5,927 nt of DNA from Chloroflexota bacterium (GCA_021823905.1 JAKALX010000250.1:1-5927); one strand, 5' to 3'. Shown: positions 1-5,364, counted from the first letter of the stretch. Program-made: numbers and translations. Notes: generated by a model from the sequence alone, not told the origin.

Positions 1-1
1 G

Positions 2-886
2 AAGAAGCTCGACGCCGCCTTCGTCGTGCGCTCCGACGCCGACCGCCTGAAGAAGGCCGTGCCGGAGCTGCAAGAGTCGACAATCGGGCACTCGCTCTTC
101 TTCGGCATGCGCTTCTTCGTTGGCGCCGCGCCCTTCGACGACCAGCGCTTGCGCACCGCCCTGAGCATCGCCCTCGACCGTCGTGACATGCTCCAGCGCT
201 TCTTCGACGGCTCCGGCGACGTCAACCCCTGGGTCAGCTGGCCGGTGAAACGCTGGACGCTGCCCCACGCCGAGCTCGTAACCATGCCCGGCTACCGCCC
301 CGGCACGGACGGACGCGACGCGGACATCAAGGACGCCAGGGCGCTCCTGGCGGCCTACACCGGCGACAAGAAGCTCCCGGCGACCCTCAACCTCTTCGTC
401 CTCGACGAAGCCGAGACCAACCTCAAGATGGGCAGCACCATCCGCGACCAGTTGAAAGCGGCGCTCGATCTCCCCGTCACCGTCTACCCGGTGACGCTCA
501 AACAGCTCGGCGCGGCCCAGATTACCAGCGAGTACACCTGGGCCGCGGGTCAAGACATCGGCTGGGTCGACCTCGACGACTGGGTCTACCCGTACTTCCA
601 CAGCTCCGGCACACGCAACACGTTCGCCCTCCGCGACCCCGATCTCGACAAGCTGATCGAGGCTCAGCGCGCGGAGTTGGACGAGACAAAGCGCCGCGCC
701 GTGGGCTACGACATCCAGCGCAAGCTCCTTGCCCTGAACGCCGGCGTGAACTTCGTCAGCGAGACCGTCGTTGCCCTTCGCCGTTCCTACGTGCGCGAGT
801 TCCCGCTCGACATCGCCGACGGCTACCAGCACCGGTTCGCCGACTGCTGGATCGACCGAACGGATCCCGATTTCCGCGGCCGCTGA
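2..886 (+). CDS. ABC transporter family 5 substrate-binding protein (3' part)
   Basis: This is the C-terminal part of an extracellular solute-binding protein of the SBP_bac_5 (peptide/nickel/oligopeptide) family, which captures ligand outside the cell for an ABC importer. The frame is open to the left edge, so the GTG at 26 is probably internal and the true start with its signal peptide lies outside the window. About 294 residues are visible. Family hallmarks seen are FDDQRLRTALSIALDRRDML near residues 37-55 from the GTG, matching the 'vRqAlsyAiDr' signature, and an alternating basic/acidic C-terminal lobe including GWVDLDDWVYPYF (179-191) and the late 'AQRAELDETKRRAVGYDIQR' helix. It ends at a TGA 21 bp from the convergent response regulator. 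Permease and ATPase genes are not in view. The ligand cannot be told from sequence. Confidence 0.85.
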   Translation, partial: KKLDAAFVVRSDADRLKKAVPELQESTIGHSLFFGMRFFVGAAPFDDQRLRTALSIALDRRDMLQRFFDGSGDVNPWVSWPVKRWTLPHAELVTMPGYRPGTDGRDADIKDARALLAAYTGDKKLPATLNLFVLDEAETNLKMGSTIRDQLKAALDLPVTVYPVTLKQLGAAQITSEYTWAAGQDIGWVDLDDWVYPYFHSSGTRNTFALRDPDLDKLIEAQRAELDETKRRAVGYDIQRKLLALNAGVNFVSETVVALRRSYVREFPLDIADGYQHRFADCWIDRTDPDFRGR

Positions 887-907
887 TCGCGCTCAGGCTC
901 GTCTGGT

Positions 908-1597
908 TCAGCTGGCCAGGCGGACGTCAAAGCGGTAGCCCGAGCCGCGAACGGTGCGCACCGCGCGTGCGGCCGGCGTCTCGTCGAGCTTGCGCCGGAT
1001 ATTCGACACGTGCCGGCGGAGGATCTGCAGGTAACGGTCGTCCGCGCCCATGCCCCAGCCGCGTTCGATGATTTCGCTCGCGCTGACCGTGCGATTTGGC
1101 CGGGCGAGCAGCATCGCCAGGATCTCGGACTCACGTTCTGTCAATGCGACTTCGAAGCTGCCGAGCCGGAGGAGACCGCGTATCGGATCGAGCTCGAAGG
1201 TGCCTGCGACCACCATCTCCGCGTCACTCACGCCCTCGCGGGCCATCGCCCGCATGCGGCGCTGCACAGCCGGCGACTCGAGGGTTCCGCGGGCGAGGCT
1301 GTCGATCTCGGGCCGGTAGCCGGCCGGGAAGGCAACGCCGGGGGCCGACTCCGGTTGCACGTAGAGCACCGGGACCAGGCGCCAGCGCCGGTGCTGCTGG
1401 AAAGCGGCGGCGACGCGTTGCTGCTCGTCCACGTCCATGCCGGCGAGAACGAGGAGGTCATAGACCTTGCTCGCCGCCCGTCCGAGGGATGGCTCACTGG
1501 TCGAATAGATCTCGACGACGAGCCGGCCGTCGAGAAGCGAACGGCCTTCCAGCGCGGGTGACAGCCCGTGAGCAATCGCAAGCACTGTGGGCAACAC
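908..1597 (-). CDS. OmpR/PhoB-type winged-helix regulator with degenerate receiver domain
   Basis: A 229-residue transcription factor. The C-terminal ~90 residues (about 135-226) form an OmpR-type winged helix: LTERESEILAMLLARPNRTV, then SEIIERGWG, recognition helix LRRHVSNIRRKL and the wing motif VRGSGYRF. The N-terminal ~120 residues look like a receiver fold (VYDLLVLAGMD at 45-55, then a VPVLYV strand at 75-80). The usual phospho-acceptor Asp after the 'DLvLL' strand is Ala52, the acidic pair near the N-terminus is missing, and no conserved Lys follows the strand. It is therefore probably not phosphorylated in the standard way. No histidine kinase is adjacent. The start is uncertain: the GTG at 1597 lies only 3 nt after GGAGG (1605-1601), whereas the next codon, a TTG at 1594, has a better 6-nt spacing. 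The gene converges with the solute-binding protein gene. Confidence 0.85.
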   Translation of the reverse strand: MLPTVLAIAHGLSPALEGRSLLDGRLVVEIYSTSEPSLGRAASKVYDLLVLAGMDVDEQQRVAAAFQQHRRWRLVPVLYVQPESAPGVAFPAGYRPEIDSLARGTLESPAVQRRMRAMAREGVSDAEMVVAGTFELDPIRGLLRLGSFEVALTERESEILAMLLARPNRTVSASEIIERGWGMGADDRYLQILRRHVSNIRRKLDETPAARAVRTVRGSGYRFDVRLAS

Positions 1598-1627
1598 ATT
1601 CCTCCAGCCAGGAGACGACCGGCGCCC

Positions 1628-1652
1628 GTGGGGACGCGTTCGTCATCCCCAC
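1628..1652. repeat. 7-bp perfect inverted repeat upstream of response regulator
   Basis: GTGGGGA (1628-1634) and TCCCCAC (1646-1652) are perfect inverted copies separated by 11 nt. They sit about 30-55 nt upstream of the regulator's start codon and downstream of the FlgM-like stop. No T-run follows on either strand, so a classic intrinsic terminator is unlikely. It could be an operator or a 5'-UTR hairpin. Function is inferred only. Confidence 0.35.
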
Positions 1653-1755
1653 ACCAATCGCCCTCACCTGATGCTACGGACGATCTCCGCCCAATCGAAT
1701 CGGGGCTTTCCCCAGAATGGCCGCTCAGAACCGCCCGGCTCGTCTGGCGCGAGCG

Positions 1756-2037
1756 CTACAGTCCTCGGGCCAGGATCTCGCGCGCAACCTCGCGCACGTC
1801 AGGCTGATAGGTTCCTCGCTCGATCGCTGCCTGCAAACGCGCCACCTGATCGGGCCGGATCTCCGGCGACGCCTCGACAACGGCGCTGGCGTGGCTCAGC
1901 TCACGGGCCGGAGCGCCGATCTGCGCGCCGTCCGCCGGAATGCGAGCGCGCGGCGCAAGGCGGCGGCGGGCAGCGGCGATGTCGTAGATCAGCCCCAGCG
2001 GCGGAGCGGTTTCGCCCGGCTTCTGTATCTCTCCCAT
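1756..2037 (-). CDS. flgM: FlgM-like anti-sigma-28 factor
   Basis: A 93-residue protein whose C-terminal half matches the FlgM family, the anti-sigma factor that binds and inhibits sigma-28 (FliA/WhiG-type). The diagnostic stretch is RPDQVARLQAAIERGTYQPD followed by VREVAREIL (about residues 61-90), equivalent to the FlgM 'R.dkV..lk.aI..GtY.vd..kiA..ll' core. The N-terminus is Pro/Ala/Arg-rich and probably disordered, as in FlgM. The length fits the family (roughly 90-100 residues). ATG at 2037 follows a GAGAGG Shine-Dalgarno with about 9 nt spacing. It lies 52 bp downstream of the sortase gene on the same strand, so the two are probably co-transcribed. No flagellar gene is visible, so its sigma partner and the process controlled (motility or another sigma-28-type regulon) are unknown. 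Confidence 0.72.
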   Translation of the reverse strand: MGEIQKPGETAPPLGLIYDIAAARRRLAPRARIPADGAQIGAPARELSHASAVVEASPEIRPDQVARLQAAIERGTYQPDVREVAREILARGL

Positions 2038-2089
2038 GCGACGGTTCCTCTCTTTGCACGGTGGCGATGGAACTTGGCCCAGAACACGT

Positions 2090-2698
2090 TCAGGTGAGCG
2101 TTCCGGTGACCACCAGCCTGTTCTTCAAGTCATGCGTGCAGGTGAGCAGTGTGATCGTTGACGCCTGGCTCGAACGCAACACCTGCACGGCATCCGGCGG
2201 AACCACGGCAACCCGGTCGACGCGGTACCGGTAGACTGAATCGCCGGAATAGACCTGCACCACGTCGCCCTCGTTCACGCTGTCGAGGCGCGCGAACGCC
2301 GCGAGGTTGTGCCGGTCCGCAACCGAGACGTGGCCCGTGAGGACGACGTTCCCCGGTTGGCCCGGCAGTGCCGAATCGATGTGATGCCCGACGGCGTGCC
2401 ACGCGGTCTCCCACTTAGCCTCGCCGTTGTCGACCACCACGCCAACTTCCGAGATCGGCGCGTCGATCCCTACGGACGAGACGACGACCCGCGTCGGCAA
2501 CCCACCGATTTGCAGGCTCGAAACGGCGATTGCACGCGGACCAGGAGCGGCGATGGTCACAGACTCAACCCTGGGTCGCGACGACCCGGAGCCGGTCCAG
2601 GGGCCAAACCACGCGACGGCGCCGGCCGCTGCCACAATCAGGGCTGCCGCCCAGACCAGGCCACGCGATCGGCGCTTCGGAGACTCGGCCTTCGCCAC
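2090..2698 (-). CDS. Membrane-anchored sortase (cysteine transpeptidase)
   Basis: Sortases cut a C-terminal sorting signal on exported proteins and join the product to the envelope or to another protein. The chosen GTG at 2698 gives 202 residues. It is preceded by GGAGG (2711-2707) with 8-nt spacing, which is much better than the ATG at 2824 that would add 42 unconserved residues. From the chosen start: a short basic cytoplasmic tail (KRRSR), one transmembrane segment at about 13-34 (GLVWAAALIVAAAGAVAW), then the sortase beta-barrel. The catalytic triad is visible: His123 in VLTGHVS, Cys187 in TLLTCTHD, Arg194 in KNRLVV. The subclass looks D/E/F-like, but I cannot fix it. No LPxTG-type substrate gene is in the window. 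It probably forms a unit with the downstream FlgM-like gene and lies 190 bp after serA. Confidence 0.88.
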   Translation of the reverse strand: MAKAESPKRRSRGLVWAAALIVAAAGAVAWFGPWTGSGSSRPRVESVTIAAPGPRAIAVSSLQIGGLPTRVVVSSVGIDAPISEVGVVVDNGEAKWETAWHAVGHHIDSALPGQPGNVVLTGHVSVADRHNLAAFARLDSVNEGDVVQVYSGDSVYRYRVDRVAVVPPDAVQVLRSSQASTITLLTCTHDLKNRLVVTGTLT

Positions 2699-2706
2699 TC
2701 CCGGTT

Positions 2707-2711
2707 CCTCC
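2707..2711 (-). promoter_or_regulatory. Shine-Dalgarno deciding the sortase start
   Basis: GGAGG on the minus strand lies 8 nt before the GTG at 2698. The codons upstream (to 2824) are in frame but have no family similarity, and no comparable ribosome-binding site precedes the ATG at 2824. This site therefore supports the shorter sortase. Confidence 0.6.
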
Positions 2712-2875
2712 GCGCACGCCGCGAATATGGCCCGGACAGGCCGCGTGCTCTTTGGTAACCATCGACGGTCGCGACCCGATCTTGAAAGACAACTCGGGGC
2801 AAAAAGCGGCAGGGAGATGACCAAACGGTGACAGGCCGTTCGCTACAAGGACAGAAGAGACCGCCGGCCGCATCC

Positions 2876-2888
2876 GCGTCCGAGACGC
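2876..2888 (-). terminator. Small hairpin directly after serA stop
   Basis: GCGTC-CGA-GACGC forms a 5-bp stem with a 3-nt loop, immediately adjacent to the serA stop codon (2889-2891). No U-run follows on the minus strand, so it is at best a weak or Rho-assisted terminator. The rest of the 190-bp gap to the sortase start shows no convincing promoter by eye. Confidence 0.2.
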
Positions 2889-4655
2889 CTAGAATCGCAC
2901 CAGCCGCACGTTGTAGATGCCGTCGATCGCCTCGATCTGCCCGAGCTGTTCCTCATTCGGAACATCGTCGACGGTAATGAGCATCAGCGCGCGTCCGCGC
3001 GGGCCGCGACGGCCGACCTGCATCGAGCTGATGTTGATGTCCAGCTTGCCGAGCAGCGTGCCGATGCGGCCGATCATACCGGGCCGGTCCTCGTTGTCGC
3101 AGGCCAACAGCAGCGACGACGGCTCGGGCATGAGATCGACATCGAGACCATTGATCATCACGACGTGCGGCTGGCCGTGCTCGACCGTGCCGCCGACGCT
3201 CACCTCCGCCTCCGTCGTCGTCACCTTCACGCGCACCAGGTTGTGGAAGACCTCGTGCGAGGCGCGCATCCGCTCGTCGATGTTCCAGCCGCGCGACTGC
3301 GCCACGAGAGTGGCGTTGACCATGTTCACGTTCTCTTCGCTGATCGGCTGGAGCAGCCCGCGAATGACCGACGCCCTGAGCGGCGTTACGTCGTGGTCGC
3401 AAATCTCACCGTGATAGTCGATCTCGATCGATGTGAGTTTGCCGGTGATGAGTTGCGTGGCCACCTTGCCGAGGATCTCGGCAACGCCCATATAGGGGCC
3501 GACCACCTTCAGCGTCTCGGGCGCGAGCATCGGTGCGTTGACCGCGTAGCGCGCCGGCTTGCCCGAGAGGATGTCTACTATCTGTTCCGCGACATCGACC
3601 GCGACGCGCTCCTGGGCCTCCGCCGTCGACGCGCCGAGGTGGGGCGTGACGATGATCCGCGGATCGCCGAGGACCGGGTTCGCCGGATCGACCGGCTCCT
3701 TCGTGAAGACGTCGATCGCGGCGCCGGCGACCTTGCCGGACTTGACCGCCTCGGCCAGTGCCGCTTCGTCGATGATGCCGCCGCGCGCAACGTTGATGAG
3801 CCGCACGCCGTCCTTCATCTTCGCGATCTCGGCTGCGCCAATCATGCCGCTCGTCGTCGCCGTCAGGGGCGGGTGCACGGAGACAAAGTCCGACAGCATG
3901 AGCAACTGCTCGAAATCGACCGACTCGACGCCGAGCGCTTTCGCCCGCTCGACCGAGACGAACGGGTCGAACGCGAGCACACGCATCTCCATGCCGAGCC
4001 CGCGGCGCGCGACCTCCGAGCCGATCTTGCCGAGCCCGACGATCCCGAGCGTCTTACCGCGAACCTCGGTGCCGACGTACGTCTTGCGGTCCCATTTGCC
4101 GTCGCGCATCGAGGCGTAGGCCTGCGGGACGTGGCGCGCCAGCGCCATCAGCAGCGTGATCGTGTGCTCGGCGGCCGCGATCGTGTTGCCCTGCGGCGCG
4201 TTGACCACGATGACGCCGCGTTCGGTCGCGGCGTCCAGGTCGATGTTGTCGACGCCCACGCCGGCACGACCGATGACGACAAGCTGCTTCGCCGCCTCGA
4301 TGATCGGCCGGGTCACCTTCGTCTCGCTGCGAACGACGAGCGCGTCATAGTCGCCGATGATCGCGACAAGTGTGTCGGCGGGCAGGCCGGTCTTCACGTC
4401 GACCTCGCCGACGGCGCGGAGCATCTCGATGCCCTCGGGGGCGACCGGGTCGGCGATGAGGATGCGCGGGCGAGCGTCGGGCATGGGGTGTTTCTCCTTC
4501 AGGGTTGCGAGGGCGAGTTCAACGGTCGCCGGGATACGCGCCTTGCCGGCTTCCCAGCGGCTCACGGTTGCCTGGTCAACGCCAAGGGCGGCGGCAAGCG
4601 CGGACTGGGAGAGGCCGAGGGCGTTGCGGGCGGCGGTGAACTCGGCGGTGTCCAT
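2889..4655 (-). CDS. serA: XRE-HTH domain fused to D-3-phosphoglycerate dehydrogenase
   Basis: SerA oxidises 3-phosphoglycerate to 3-phosphohydroxypyruvate with NAD, the first step of serine synthesis. From the ATG at 4655 (588 residues), residues 1-56 are an XRE-type helix-turn-helix (MDTAEFTAARNALGLSQ..., recognition region GVDQATVSRWEAGKARIP). A complete 531-residue SerA follows in frame from Met57 (ATG at 4484). In SerA-only numbering: NAD-binding GLGKIG at 150-155; catalytic Arg234 (NVARGG), Glu263 (TKEP) and His282 (TPHLGAS); an intervening ASB domain (about 320-450); and a C-terminal ACT domain (about 456-531) with DRPGMIG and DINISSMQ. Asp466 and Asn484 fall where serine-binding residues lie in long-form PGDHs (family recall). 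The frame is open upstream to a GTG at 4742, but those codons cover two palindromic operators. The ATG at 4655 best fits small HTH proteins. Neither it nor the ATG at 4664 has a Shine-Dalgarno. Confidence 0.88.
   Translation of the reverse strand: MDTAEFTAARNALGLSQSALAAALGVDQATVSRWEAGKARIPATVELALATLKEKHPMPDARPRILIADPVAPEGIEMLRAVGEVDVKTGLPADTLVAIIGDYDALVVRSETKVTRPIIEAAKQLVVIGRAGVGVDNIDLDAATERGVIVVNAPQGNTIAAAEHTITLLMALARHVPQAYASMRDGKWDRKTYVGTEVRGKTLGIVGLGKIGSEVARRGLGMEMRVLAFDPFVSVERAKALGVESVDFEQLLMLSDFVSVHPPLTATTSGMIGAAEIAKMKDGVRLINVARGGIIDEAALAEAVKSGKVAGAAIDVFTKEPVDPANPVLGDPRIIVTPHLGASTAEAQERVAVDVAEQIVDILSGKPARYAVNAPMLAPETLKVVGPYMGVAEILGKVATQLITGKLTSIEIDYHGEICDHDVTPLRASVIRGLLQPISEENVNMVNATLVAQSRGWNIDERMRASHEVFHNLVRVKVTTTEAEVSVGGTVEHGQPHVVMINGLDVDLMPEPSSLLLACDNEDRPGMIGRIGTLLGKLDINISSMQVGRRGPRGRALMLITVDDVPNEEQLGQIEAIDGIYNVRLVRF
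4482..4499 (-). promoter_or_regulatory. Internal ribosome-binding site and ATG for stand-alone SerA
   Basis: Minus-strand AAGGAG (4499-4494) precedes an ATG (4484-4482) by 9 nt, exactly where canonical SerA begins (MPDARPRILIADP). Initiation here would yield a normal-length 531-residue enzyme without the HTH. The same bases are Lys-Glu codons at the end of the HTH's last helix, so the resemblance could be coincidental. Confidence 0.5.
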
Positions 4656-4657
4656 GC

Positions 4658-4672
4658 CATGCATTTTGCATG
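4658..4672. promoter_or_regulatory. Operator-like palindrome 1
   Basis: CATGCATTTTGCATG is a perfect 15-bp palindrome (6 bp, 3-nt centre, 6 bp). It lies just upstream of the HTH-SerA ATG at 4655 and contains the alternative ATG at 4664. Its core ATGCA-N3-TGCAT is repeated in palindrome 2. Being next to a gene encoding an HTH, it is a natural candidate for self-binding. Confidence 0.6.
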
Positions 4673-4691
4673 ACGAAGATGTTTCATGCAA
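4663..4691 (-). promoter_or_regulatory. Candidate promoter of HTH-serA inside the operators
   Basis: On the minus strand, TTGCAT (4691-4686) and CAAAAT (4668-4663) are separated by 17 nt and match 3/6 and 4/6 of the sigma-70 -35 and -10 consensus. A start site 7-8 nt downstream would fall at or next to the ATG at 4655, giving a leaderless mRNA. This agrees with the missing Shine-Dalgarno. Each hexamer lies inside one palindrome. The match is weak and the call rests mainly on geometry. Confidence 0.35.
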
Positions 4692-4698
4692 TTTGCAT
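4686..4698. promoter_or_regulatory. Operator-like palindrome 2
   Basis: ATGCAATTTGCAT is a perfect 5-3-5 palindrome with the same arms as palindrome 1. Their centres (4692 and 4665) are 27 bp apart, about 2.5 helical turns. I saw no third copy in the window. Confidence 0.6.
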
Positions 4699-4724
4699 AG
4701 AGGAACCACAACAACGGGTCCGAG

Positions 4725-4740
4725 GCGCCCCGGAGGGCGC
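4725..4740 (-). terminator. Strong GC hairpin between hicB and HTH-serA
   Basis: GCGCCC-CGGA-GGGCGC forms a 6-bp all-GC stem with a tetraloop. It lies about 100 nt downstream of the hicB stop and upstream of the serA operators. On the minus strand it is followed by a moderately T-rich stretch (GTTGTTGTGGTTCC), not an uninterrupted T-run. It would plausibly separate hicAB transcription from the serA promoter. Confidence 0.3.
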
Positions 4741-4804
4741 ACGTGCTTCTTCAGCCGTGCGCTTTCGATGCTGCCAAAACCCGGCTCGGCGGGTCGCTCA
4801 CGCT

Positions 4805-4876
4805 TCCACGTACTGACCGCGTCGTCCTGTCTGCCGCTCGGTCAGACCGCCGTCTCCACGTACTCCGCCAGCGTCG
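4805..4876 (-). repeat. Imperfect repeat of the hicB 3' end
   Basis: The minus-strand blocks CGACGC and AGTACGTGGA occur at the hicB 3' end (4876-4871 and 4864-4855). They recur in the same order just past its stop (4824-4819 and 4814-4805), exactly 50 bp apart for the second block. Both copies read 'YVE' close to a TGA, in different frames. This may be a small tandem duplication or a remnant of an older hicB end. Chance is possible at this length. Confidence 0.35.
4813..4845 (-). terminator. Inverted repeat at hicB stop codon
   Basis: CTGACCG (4813-4819) and CGGTCAG (4839-4845) are perfect 7-bp inverted copies with a 19-nt spacer. One arm includes the hicB TGA (4844-4842). The long loop and lack of a T-run make a terminator role uncertain. 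Confidence 0.2.
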
Positions 4877-5057
4877 CCGGCTCGGGGATGTCGAGTCCGT
4901 CTTCCTTCAGGCCTTCGATGTGGAAGACGATAGCTTCCCGAATCTCCCGCTCGACCTCTTCGACCGATTGACCGGTGGCGACGCAACCCGGCAAATCCGG
5001 CACATAGGCCGAGTAGTTCCGCTCCGCTCGCTCAATCACCACCGCGTAGCGCCTCAT
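4842..5057 (-). CDS. hicB: HicB-family antitoxin (short form)
   Basis: A 71-residue HicB-type antitoxin that would bind and neutralise the HicA RNase. The partial RNase-H-like fold signature is clear: MRRYAVVIERAERNYSAYVP, then DLPGCVATGQSVEEVEREIREAI, and the typical end GLDIPEPATLAEYVE. The ATG at 5057 overlaps the hicA stop (ATGA), which fits translational coupling. An AAAGG about 8 nt upstream may serve as ribosome-binding site. The frame is open upstream of this ATG, but those codons are the hicA region in another frame. It is short for the family: many HicBs carry a C-terminal HTH or ribbon-helix-helix for autoregulation, and this one ends right after the antitoxin domain. Confidence 0.9.
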   Translation of the reverse strand: MRRYAVVIERAERNYSAYVPDLPGCVATGQSVEEVEREIREAIVFHIEGLKEDGLDIPEPATLAEYVETAV

Positions 5058-5251
5058 GACCTTCGCCTTTCTATGCCGGCCTGCTTCCAGATGCTGTTCA
5101 GAGTACCCGTGGCCAGGTCGTCGCTGGGCTTTCCAGGCACCGTAACACGTCCCGGCTCCGTCGCATGCTTGAACTGCCGATGACTTCCTCTGACCGCAAC
5201 CAAATGCCAGCCATCTGCCTCGAGGGCAGCGAGGACGTCTCGCACGTGCAC
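5054..5251 (-). CDS. hicA: HicA-family mRNA interferase toxin
   Basis: A 65-residue HicA toxin, a dsRBD-fold RNase that cleaves mRNA and arrests growth when free of HicB. Almost the whole family consensus is present: VRDVLAALEADGWHLVAVRG, then the catalytic GSHRQFKH (His24), RVTVPGKPSDDLATGTL and the final IWKQAGI. The GTG at 5251 (M-H-V-R-D-V) matches the usual 'MkvreV' HicA start; a weak TAGGA lies about 8 nt before it. It overlaps hicB by 4 bp. A TATCAT hexamer on the minus strand (5316-5311) resembles a -10 box, but I found no matching -35. All expected active residues are present, so it looks functional. Confidence 0.9.
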   Translation of the reverse strand: MHVRDVLAALEADGWHLVAVRGSHRQFKHATEPGRVTVPGKPSDDLATGTLNSIWKQAGIERRRS

Positions 5252-5317
5252 CCGGCAATCCTACCGTCAGGTGCTCCATGACGCGCGGCCTCACGGGAAC
5301 TCACGCCTCAATGATAA

Positions 5318-5340
5318 GCCGGACTCACGGGAAATCCGGC
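5318..5340 (-). terminator. Candidate terminator after the aminotransferase gene
   Basis: GCCGGA (5318-5323) and TCCGGC (5335-5340) form a 6-bp stem with an 11-nt loop, 24 nt past the aminotransferase stop. On the minus strand TTATCATT follows, short of a true U-run. The loop contains one copy of CTCACGGGAA (5324-5333), a decamer also found at 5290-5299. This would end the aminotransferase transcript before hicAB. Confidence 0.35.
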
Positions 5341-5364
5341 GACCGCCAACGGCGTGAACCAGCC

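Noticed and set aside
887..907. Bidirectional terminator between the convergent solute-binding protein and regulator genes
   Set aside because: The 21-bp gap shows no stable stem or T-run.
1010..1671. Plus-strand open frames of about 180-190 codons opposite the response regulator
   Set aside because: No recognisable domain is present, and the minus-strand winged-helix protein explains the coding signal.
1702..1713. GGGG-CTTT-CCCC hairpin after the FlgM-like gene as a terminator
   Set aside because: A 4-bp stem with no T-run is too weak to call.
2699..2824. 42-codon N-terminal extension of the sortase to an ATG at 2824
   Set aside because: It has no family similarity or export feature and no ribosome-binding site, whereas the GTG at 2698 has GGAGG at 8-nt spacing just before a normal sortase N-terminus.
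3165..4673. A 502-codon open frame on the plus strand opposite serA
   Set aside because: Its composition is Arg/Asp/His-rich low-information sequence typical of antisense frames in GC-rich genes. The minus strand carries a complete SerA with all catalytic motifs.
4656..4742. 29-residue N-terminal extension of HTH-SerA to a GTG at 4742
   Set aside because: The extension is encoded largely by the two palindromes and a GC hairpin, and small XRE proteins normally begin as the ATG at 4655 does.
5058..5294. HicB extended upstream to 150 residues
   Set aside because: The added codons overlap hicA in another frame and are not HicB-like. The ATG at 5057 overlaps the hicA stop in the usual way.
5252..5364. 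ATGCA-N3-TGCAT operator upstream of hicA
   Set aside because: I searched for it by eye because an HTH gene is nearby, and no copy is present.
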